Shown piece after piece: positions 1 through 5,554 of a stretch of DNA of 6,791 nt. A program made the translations under genes and the position numbers. The stretch comes from Nitrospirota bacterium. Lineage in GTDB: Bacteria; Nitrospirota; Nitrospiria; Nitrospirales; NS-4. The first letter of the stretch is position 1. Every line of letters begins with the position of its first letter. The stretch lies in NCBI GenBank assembly GCA_005877855.1, contig VBOF01000219.1, positions 1-6,791 of the forward strand. Reading direction: 5' to 3'. A model generated the notes under the pieces. It saw only the letters and a list, made by a program, of their open reading frames with translations, was not told where the DNA came from and searched no databases.

Positions 1-88
1 CCAGGAGGAAAAAAGCGAGGAATTGTCTGGAGGAGCAACGCAGTGGTGCCGACTCGGAAAACTAGAGTTCGGTGAGGAAGGAGTGGTT
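1..88 (+). other. Leader of pilY1, possibly with the tail of an upstream gene
   Basis: This stretch precedes the chosen pilY1 start. Two forward frames are open from the window edge: one ends at TAG 63-65 and the other at TGA 73-75. Either could be the last codons of an upstream gene. In other bacteria pilY1 often follows minor pilin genes such as pilX or pilW, and a stop at 73-75 inside the ribosome binding site would fit translational coupling. The 20-24 residues readable in these frames show no motif I can recognise, so no gene is called. I see no convincing promoter here. Confidence 0.3.
74..83 (+). promoter_or_regulatory. Ribosome binding site of pilY1
   Basis: The purine run GAGGAAGGAG contains AAGGAG at 78-83, five bases before the ATG at 89. 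This is a strong Shine-Dalgarno match at good spacing. It decides the start in favour of ATG 89 over the longer TTG frame that opens at 23 and over the ATG at 98. Confidence 0.8.
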
Positions 89-193
89 ATGCGAGCCATG
101 TGGATCAAGAAGGCGATCGTGGAGTTTCTCACAGCAGGGGCGCTTGTCGGCCTGATCGGCCTTGGGCTATCGGTGCCCTCGCCAGCGAGCGCT
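89..193 (+). other. Sec signal peptide of PilY1
   Basis: Residues 1-35 have a basic n-region (RAMWIKK), a hydrophobic core from about residue 9 to 29, and a c-region PSPASA. The likely signal peptidase I site is Ala35-Val36 with the -3/-1 pattern A-S-A. This supports ATG 89 as start, because starting at TTG 23 would put 22 mostly polar residues in front of the signal. Confidence 0.85.
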
Positions 194-3100
194 GTCTCGA
201 TGACGGACTACACCTGGATGCCCATCTTCGCCGGCCAGACCGTGCCGCCGAACGTCCTCTTCATCGTGGACCTTGGCAACCACACCCTCCCTGCCGCCTA
301 TTCCGGGACAAACCACCAGTATCCGATTTCCTTCTGTAGCAATTGCACCACGAACCCTACGTCCACGGTCACTTTCAACCTGTACGCGTCGAACGTGACT
401 CTGGACAATTTAATCGCGGTCAATAAGAACGGCGTGGCGATCGCCCCGGCGCCCACGACTGCGGCTCCCGCTGACACCTTCGACCCCACCCATAACTATT
501 ACGGGATGTTCGACCCCTTCCGCTGTTACACGACCAACTCGAACAGCTTCATCTACGGCTCGACCAAGACCAACAACACCGATCCCTCCGATCCCTGTGT
601 GGGCACTTTCTGGGACGGGAACTTCCTGAATTGGCTCACCATGAGGAAGACGGACGTGATCTACCAGGCCCTGGTGGGCGGCGCCCCGAAGCCGGCTCAG
701 GCCAACGTGGACGGCACCGCCAACAGCCTGGCAGGCCAGAACAAGACCGGCGAGAGCGGGTCGAGCGCTAACGACTGCTCCGGCAACAGCAAGTCCTGCT
801 GGCGGTTCGTCAAGTTCGTGCCGACCGCGACGCTGGCCGGCCGCGTGCCCACAACCCTTGCGCCCGATGTTGCCGGTGGGGCGCTCGGCCGCTTCTTGGG
901 GAACGGCGAAGGCAAACTCTATGTGAATGACGACGCCACGTCCGACCCGTTCAACACAGCAACAGCCAATCAATACATCCTCCAGGTGGACCTGACGACC
1001 GAGCCTGACGTCCCTTCAGGGACCGGCTCGATGTCCGGCACCTGCGGCGACGAGCGGGACCCCAACTTCGCCGGCCATCTGGTCTGCTACAAGCGGGACC
1101 GGTCGCTCGGGCTCTTCCAGAAGCTGCGGCTCGACGCCATGCGGGTCGCCATCATGTTCGTGGACGCGGGCGGCGGCAACGCCGGCAACATGCAATTCCT
1201 GTTCGATGCCCCCTTCATCTCGTCATCCGTCACCAACATCCGCAACCAGCCAGTCCAGAGTCATTCGCCGCTGGCGGAAGCCCTCTACGAGGGGCTCTGC
1301 TACATCCGCAAGTCTCAAGGGCTCTGTTACGACAACACCCCTGCCTCCTATACAAGCGCCGTGCAGACGCAAGGCGATGCGTTCTGGTTTGCCAACTTCC
1401 CGACCCCCCAGACCGTATCCTGTTGCAAGAACTTCGTCCTGATGATCTCGCCTGGCGTCCCGGAGGGCGACGGCGCCACGCCCCAGAGGCAGACCCCGTT
1501 TCCGAACGCCGCCGCGCCCAGCGTCTGTATGTTTGGGATCGGTGCGTGCGGGGCGGACACGCTGGGAATGACCACCAGTTGGCTCGACAACATCGCCTAC
1601 TATGGACAGACCCACGATGTCCGCGACCAGACGTGTCCGGGCGCCTCGTGCGTCACCGGAACCCAGACGGTCACGTTCTACGCAGTCAACGCCATGGGCG
1701 GCTCCGCAGGGTCCGCACTGCTGGCTTCTGCGGCGAAGTACGGGGGGTTCGTCGACCGCAACAACAACCAGTTCCCGGACGCTGGCACGAACACCTGCAC
1801 CTTTCCGGCCGGTTCTAACCTGGGAAGCGGCACCAGCACGAGCAGTCTCGAATGGGATGTTGACGGGGACTGCACCCCGGACACCTATTTTGATGCGTCG
1901 GAAGGCGGTGACCTTCAGGACCAGGTCAACAAGAGCATCGCCGATATCCTGAAGCGGGCGGCCTCCGGAACCTCGGTCTCGGTGCTGGCGACCTCGTCCA
2001 CCGGCGAGGGCGCGCTCTACCAGGCGTATTTCTTCCCCTCGCAATTCGAGGGCCTCAATGAGATCAAGTGGACCGGATTTGCCCAGGGCCTGTTCGTGGA
2101 CAGTTTGGGGAACATCCGGGAGGACTACTCGGGACCAGGCTGCACGGGCCCGCCGGACGGCAAGCTCGTCCTGGAGCATGACTGCATCATCAAAACCCGG
2201 TTCGACCCCACGACCAACGAGGTGAAGGTCGACCGCTTCAAAGATGATGGGTCGGCTCCTGGGAGTGTGGCCGGGGACGGGGTGGCTGATACGACCACGC
2301 CCTTCGAGACGGTCAGTCTCAAGGACATCAAGCCGATCTGGGAAGCAGGGGCGCGGCTGGCCTATGCCACTCCGGGCACGGTGAGCTGTGCCCTGCCCAA
2401 CGCCGGCGCCTCCTGCCGACGGATTCTCACCTGGGTGGACGCCAACTTCGACAAGACGGTGGCGTCGTCGGAAGTGATCGAGCTGATTGATGCCAACAAA
2501 GGGACGCTCTGCCCCTACCTCGGCGCGCGGAGAGCCGCCGACTGTAACAGCACCGTGCCCGCCGACAAGACGACGGCGCAGACCGAGGCGGCCAATATCG
2601 TCAACTTCACGCGTGGCCTCGATGGCAAGACGCTCTGTATCGCGGGCTCGGGATGCCTGCGGGACCGCTCGATCACGGTCCGCAACCCCGATGACGGGAC
2701 GACCACCGCGCTCCAAGTCTGGAAGCTGGGGGACATCGTGGACTCCACGCCCACGGTCGTGGGATCCCCCAGGGAGCGGTTCGACATCATTTACGGAGAC
2801 GCGGCCTACGCGCAGTTTTTCCAGCAGTACAAGGGCCGCCGGCAGGTGGCTTACGTGGGCGCCAATGACGGCATGCTCCACGCCTTCAATGCCGGGTTCT
2901 TCATTCAGGGCGACAACCCCTCGACCACCACCGTCGTCGAGCGCGGGCGCTTCGCCACCGCGCCCCCGAGCGGGATCACGACGACACGCAGCACCGGGGA
3001 ATGTGCCACCGGGTCCAGCACGGGTTGCCTGCCTCGGGGCGCCGAGCTCTGGGCCTTTGTGCCGCAGGAGCTTCTCCCCCATTTGAAATGGTCTGCGGCA

Positions 3101-4801
3101 CAGGACTACACGCACGTCGCCTACATGGACTTGAAGCCCAAAGTCACCGATGCGCGGATCTTCTGCGATTCCGGCAATCCCAATGCCACGTGCTCGGACG
3201 GACAGTCGGCGCCAGGGACCCATCCAGGGGGATGGGGCACGATCCTGATCGCCGGCATGCGGTTGGGCGGCAGTTGCGGGGTCTGCTCGACGTCGACCGT
3301 GGATACTGCCGGGAACCTGACCAACGGCGGCGGGCCGCCGATGACCGTCACGGCGGACTTCACCGGCAGCGGGAAGAGCACGCGGGCCTTCTACTCAGCC
3401 TATTATGTGTTCGACATCACGGACCCGGAGCAGGATCCCGTGCTGCTCTGGACCTTGACCGATTCTAACTTGGGGCTGACCACGAGCTTCCCGGCCGTCG
3501 TGCGGGTCAGCCCGAAGACGGACGCGAAGACCGACAACACGAATGCCAAGTGGGTTGCGGTCTTCGGCACGGGCCCCACGAGTTATATCGGCGCGAGCAC
3601 CCAGACCGCGCAATTCATCGTGGTGAACCTTGCCACGGGCCCCAGCTATACCATTACCAATCCGACGAATGGCTCGTTGCACAGCGTGGCCTGCACGTCG
3701 GCCGTCCCGTGCGACAAGGCCAACCTGAATACGGCGTACACGGGGAACAGTCCGGCGTACCCCACTGGCGCCAGTAACTCCTTCTTGGCGGATGTCATCT
3801 CGCTGGATTCGAACCTCGACTACCGCGTGGACGTGATGTACGCGGGCACGGTCATGACGAACAGCGCCAGCCCGCCGACCTACATCGGCAAGATGTACCG
3901 GCTGACCACCAGCCCCACCAGCGGGAATAGCCCCCACACCTTCAGCAATTGGGGTCTCTCGAGCGGACCCAGCCAGGTCCCGACGGTGCTGCTGGCCACC
4001 TTCCCCTGCACGCCCACTCCGTGCACAGGCACGACGAACGTGGGGCCGATCACCGCAGGCTCCACGGTCAGCGCCGACGATACCAACAGTATCTGGGTGT
4101 ATTTCGGGACCGGCCGGTTCTTCACCCAGGCCGACAAGGGCAGTACCGACGCCCAGTTCTTCTTCGGAGTCAAGGACCCGGTGGCCAACACGACCTCATG
4201 CTTCGAGAGCAGCCCCACCAGTTGTCAGCGAAACGACCTCCTGGACGTTTCCAACGTGACGGTCTGCGTGGTGGGCGTGGGATCCTGCGACACGTCTAAT
4301 CAGGTGACCGGCCTTGCGGGCGTCAGCACGTTCAGCGGCACCGGCACCACCTCGCTCGCTGGGGTAGTCGCCAACAAGCAGGGCTGGTTCGTGACGTATC
4401 CGACCGCGGGAGAGCGCGCCCTCAGCAACCCGACCCTCCTGGGCGGGACCGTGTTCTTCACCACCTTCATCCCGGTCAATGACATTTGCATCGCATCCGG
4501 GAACGGCAACCTGTACGCCTTGTTCTACCTCACCGGCAGCGCGTATTCACAGCCAACCATCGGAACGACCGGGGAAGGCGCCACGGTGGCCAAGACCATC
4601 TCGTTGGGCACTGGCCTTCCGTCCCAAATGGCGGTCCAGATTGGCGCTCAGGGCAGTGGAACCTCCGGTTTATCCAGCAGTTCGGGGTGCGCCGGCCGTG
4701 TCACCGGCTATATCCAGGCCAGCACGGGCGTGCTGGGGCAGCTCTGTGGCCACCCGGCTTTCTCGGTATGGAGCCGGATGATTTCGTGGCGGGACTTGTA
4801 A
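89..4801 (+). CDS. pilY1: Type IV pilus tip/biogenesis protein PilY1 (PilC family), 1570 aa
   Basis: PilY1/PilC proteins are exported to the pilus tip and cell surface, where they act in adhesion, surface sensing and the balance of pilus extension and retraction. Residues 1-35 form a Sec signal peptide. Residues about 54-640 are vWA-like and carry family landmarks: YYGMFDPFRCY, WDGNFLNWLTMRKTD, SPLAEALYEGLCYI, SWLDNIAYYGQTHD and the GEGALYQAYFFPSQ block. The beta-propeller (PilC domain) runs from about residue 877 (VWKLGDIVDSTPTVVG) through YVGANDGMLHAFN, ELWAFVPQELLPHLKW, LKPKVTDARIF, GWGTILIAGMRLGG and WVYFGTGRFF. It closes with GERALSNPTLLGGTVFFTT and ends in WSRMISWRDL. No frameshift is visible, so the gene looks intact. 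It is much longer than P. aeruginosa PilY1 (about 1160 aa). Oddities are a degenerate vWA metal site, four calcium-loop-like motifs and many short-range cysteine pairs. Identity is firm; the exact role in this organism is inferred. Confidence 0.95.
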   Translation: MRAMWIKKAIVEFLTAGALVGLIGLGLSVPSPASAVSMTDYTWMPIFAGQTVPPNVLFIVDLGNHTLPAAYSGTNHQYPISFCSNCTTNPTSTVTFNLYASNVTLDNLIAVNKNGVAIAPAPTTAAPADTFDPTHNYYGMFDPFRCYTTNSNSFIYGSTKTNNTDPSDPCVGTFWDGNFLNWLTMRKTDVIYQALVGGAPKPAQANVDGTANSLAGQNKTGESGSSANDCSGNSKSCWRFVKFVPTATLAGRVPTTLAPDVAGGALGRFLGNGEGKLYVNDDATSDPFNTATANQYILQVDLTTEPDVPSGTGSMSGTCGDERDPNFAGHLVCYKRDRSLGLFQKLRLDAMRVAIMFVDAGGGNAGNMQFLFDAPFISSSVTNIRNQPVQSHSPLAEALYEGLCYIRKSQGLCYDNTPASYTSAVQTQGDAFWFANFPTPQTVSCCKNFVLMISPGVPEGDGATPQRQTPFPNAAAPSVCMFGIGACGADTLGMTTSWLDNIAYYGQTHDVRDQTCPGASCVTGTQTVTFYAVNAMGGSAGSALLASAAKYGGFVDRNNNQFPDAGTNTCTFPAGSNLGSGTSTSSLEWDVDGDCTPDTYFDASEGGDLQDQVNKSIADILKRAASGTSVSVLATSSTGEGALYQAYFFPSQFEGLNEIKWTGFAQGLFVDSLGNIREDYSGPGCTGPPDGKLVLEHDCIIKTRFDPTTNEVKVDRFKDDGSAPGSVAGDGVADTTTPFETVSLKDIKPIWEAGARLAYATPGTVSCALPNAGASCRRILTWVDANFDKTVASSEVIELIDANKGTLCPYLGARRAADCNSTVPADKTTAQTEAANIVNFTRGLDGKTLCIAGSGCLRDRSITVRNPDDGTTTALQVWKLGDIVDSTPTVVGSPRERFDIIYGDAAYAQFFQQYKGRRQVAYVGANDGMLHAFNAGFFIQGDNPSTTTVVERGRFATAPPSGITTTRSTGECATGSSTGCLPRGAELWAFVPQELLPHLKWSAAQDYTHVAYMDLKPKVTDARIFCDSGNPNATCSDGQSAPGTHPGGWGTILIAGMRLGGSCGVCSTSTVDTAGNLTNGGGPPMTVTADFTGSGKSTRAFYSAYYVFDITDPEQDPVLLWTLTDSNLGLTTSFPAVVRVSPKTDAKTDNTNAKWVAVFGTGPTSYIGASTQTAQFIVVNLATGPSYTITNPTNGSLHSVACTSAVPCDKANLNTAYTGNSPAYPTGASNSFLADVISLDSNLDYRVDVMYAGTVMTNSASPPTYIGKMYRLTTSPTSGNSPHTFSNWGLSSGPSQVPTVLLATFPCTPTPCTGTTNVGPITAGSTVSADDTNSIWVYFGTGRFFTQADKGSTDAQFFFGVKDPVANTTSCFESSPTSCQRNDLLDVSNVTVCVVGVGSCDTSNQVTGLAGVSTFSGTGTTSLAGVVANKQGWFVTYPTAGERALSNPTLLGGTVFFTTFIPVNDICIASGNGNLYALFYLTGSAYSQPTIGTTGEGATVAKTISLGTGLPSQMAVQIGAQGSGTSGLSSSSGCAGRVTGYIQASTGVLGQLCGHPAFSVWSRMISWRDL
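1754..1882 (+). other. Two acidic, calcium-loop-like motifs in PilY1
   Basis: Residues 556-564 read DRNNNQFPD (1754-1780) and residues 590-598 read DVDGDCTPD (1856-1882). Both follow the D-x-(D/N)-x-(D/N)-x-x-x-D spacing of EF-hand-like or thrombospondin-type calcium loops with a Pro-Asp ending. They lie 25 residues apart near the end of the vWA-like half, shortly before the conserved GEGALYQA block. Calcium binding is inferred from spacing only. Confidence 0.45.
2438..2473 (+). other. EF-hand-like 12-residue loop in PilY1
   Basis: Residues 784-795 read DANFDKTVASSE, giving Asp1, Asn3, Asp5 and Glu12, the ligand positions of a canonical EF-hand loop. The usual Gly at position 6 is Lys. It follows RRILTW and precedes the propeller. 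I infer calcium binding from the pattern alone. Confidence 0.4.
3806..3832 (+). other. Propeller calcium-binding loop of PilY1
   Basis: Residues 1240-1248 read DSNLDYRVD, followed by VMYAGTV and, after an insertion, IGKMYRL. This is the place where P. aeruginosa PilY1 and Neisseria/Kingella PilC proteins carry their functional D-x-(D/N)-x-D-x-x-x-D calcium site, which regulates pilus retraction and twitching. Asp1, Asn3, Asp5 and Asp9 are all kept. The usual Gly at position 6 is Tyr. The homology is well supported by the flanking YAG...(Y/W)R pattern. Confidence 0.65.
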
Positions 4802-4817
4802 GCCCTTAGAAGCCCTG

Positions 4818-4823
4818 AAGGAG
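4818..4823 (+). promoter_or_regulatory. Ribosome binding site of the Lon-like gene
   Basis: AAGGAG lies eight bases before CTG 4832 and 17 bases after the pilY1 stop. There is no comparable purine run before the TTG at 4883. The site therefore favours a non-canonical CTG start, which is also the start that restores a complete signal sequence. Confidence 0.6.
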
Positions 4824-4831
4824 CAGGCAAC

Positions 4832-4915
4832 CTGGGGATCAAGCCCTTCCTTGCTCGTATCGTTCCGCTGCTAGCCATAGCGTTGCTCGGCAGCGGAACT
4901 GTCGTCGTAGCCGCC
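4832..4915 (+). other. Signal peptide or membrane anchor of the Lon-like protein
   Basis: Residues 1-28 counted from CTG 4832 show a short basic n-region (K4, R9), a hydrophobic segment with PLLAIALLGSG and a small-residue c-region ending VAA before Asp29. A cleaved Sec signal is my first choice; an uncleaved single membrane anchor is possible. The feature exists only if translation starts upstream of TTG 4883. Confidence 0.6.
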
Positions 4916-5521
4916 GACTGGTTCTACCTCACTACGATTCCCCTACTTTCAGTCGCGAACCCGGGCGACAAGCCGATCGGAGCCCCTTCGTACGCGATCA
5001 TCCAAGTCGCTCACCTGAGTCAACCTTTAGGACTAGAGGTCCTCTTTAACGAGGGGGCCAGAGGTTTGGGAGCATTCCAGGGGAGTGTGTTCGGCGCGGA
5101 TTGGAAGGAGGCGGCGCAAAAGGCGGCCCTGGCTGCCTCTAGGGCTGTGGGGGAGGATCCACGGACGTGGCAAGTGACGCTTAAAGGGGCCAGTCCCGGC
5201 TACTCAATGCATGGACCGAGTGCCAGTGCCGCTTTAGCTATCGCAATGGTGGTTGCCAGACGGGGTGACGCGCTCTTACCCGGCGTTGTCATCACCGGCG
5301 ACGTCGATCCTGATGGCCGAATATCGGCCGTTGGAAGGCTCCCGGAAAAACTTCTCTTGGCAGCGTCGGCAGGCTTCACCATCATCCTGATCCCGCCAGG
5401 GCAAATTCGCACCCCAGACTGGGATCTACGCCCTCTGGCCGAAGGCCTCAACGTGAAAGTGATCGAGGTGCCGACGATTATAGAGGCCTACGAAAGAATG
5501 ACAGGAAAGGGTGTCCCTTAG
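4832..5521 (+). CDS. Exported stand-alone Lon-type (S16) Ser-Lys protease domain protein, 229 aa
   Basis: This is a predicted peptidase of the Lon proteolytic family (MEROPS S16) without the AAA+ ATPase and substrate domains of true Lon. The active-site region reads HGPSASAAL with nucleophile Ser130, then VVITGDVDPDGRISAVG, then RLPEKLLLAASAG with general base Lys173. The Ser-Lys distance of 43 residues equals that of E. coli Lon (S679/K722). With the CTG start the N-terminus has Lys4 and Arg9, a hydrophobic core at about residues 10-26 and a possible signal peptidase site VAA-DW after Ala28. It is therefore probably periplasmic, secreted or anchored. The in-frame TTG at 4883 would leave only the tail of this signal. 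The gene starts 30 bp after pilY1 stops, in the same frame, so it is likely co-transcribed. Its substrate is unknown; action on a pilus or surface protein is inferred from context only. The domain call is strong, the start is uncertain. Confidence 0.85.
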   Translation: MGIKPFLARIVPLLAIALLGSGTVVVAADWFYLTTIPLLSVANPGDKPIGAPSYAIIQVAHLSQPLGLEVLFNEGARGLGAFQGSVFGADWKEAAQKAALAASRAVGEDPRTWQVTLKGASPGYSMHGPSASAALAIAMVVARRGDALLPGVVITGDVDPDGRISAVGRLPEKLLLAASAGFTIILIPPGQIRTPDWDLRPLAEGLNVKVIEVPTIIEAYERMTGKGVP

Positions 5522-5554
5522 AGTCCCACAGCCACACGAAGCCGCGACCATCCC
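5522..5554. other. Convergent intergenic gap
   Basis: Thirty-three bases separate the stop of the Lon-like gene (+) from the stop of the kinase gene (-). I see no strong hairpin with a T-tract on either strand within it, so how the two converging transcripts end is not evident. Confidence 0.6.

Noticed and set aside
23..88. N-terminal extension of PilY1 from TTG 23
   Set aside because: It would place 22 mostly polar residues before the signal peptide, and ATG 89 has a strong ribosome binding site five bases upstream.
1223..3223. A 666-codon open frame on the minus strand inside pilY1
   Set aside because: It lies fully antisense to well-conserved PilY1 blocks, its product is Arg/Gly/Val-rich with no recognisable motif, and long antisense frames are expected in GC-rich genes.
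3905..4222. Repeated 11-base string AGCCCCACCAG, at about 3910 and 4209
   Set aside because: It encodes a short Ser-Pro-Thr-Ser stretch in loops both times and is explained by codon choice in low-complexity linkers; there is no larger repeat around it.
5507..5519. Hairpin AAGGG-TGT-CCCTT at the end of the Lon-like gene as a (bidirectional) terminator
   Set aside because: The stem is only 5 bp, it overlaps the stop codon and there is no T-tract on the plus strand; on the minus strand only a loose pyrimidine run follows.
4802..5521. PilY1-Lon fusion broken by a nonsense mutation
   Set aside because: PilY1 ends at a family-like C-terminus (SWRDL), and the downstream gene has its own ribosome binding site and signal sequence.
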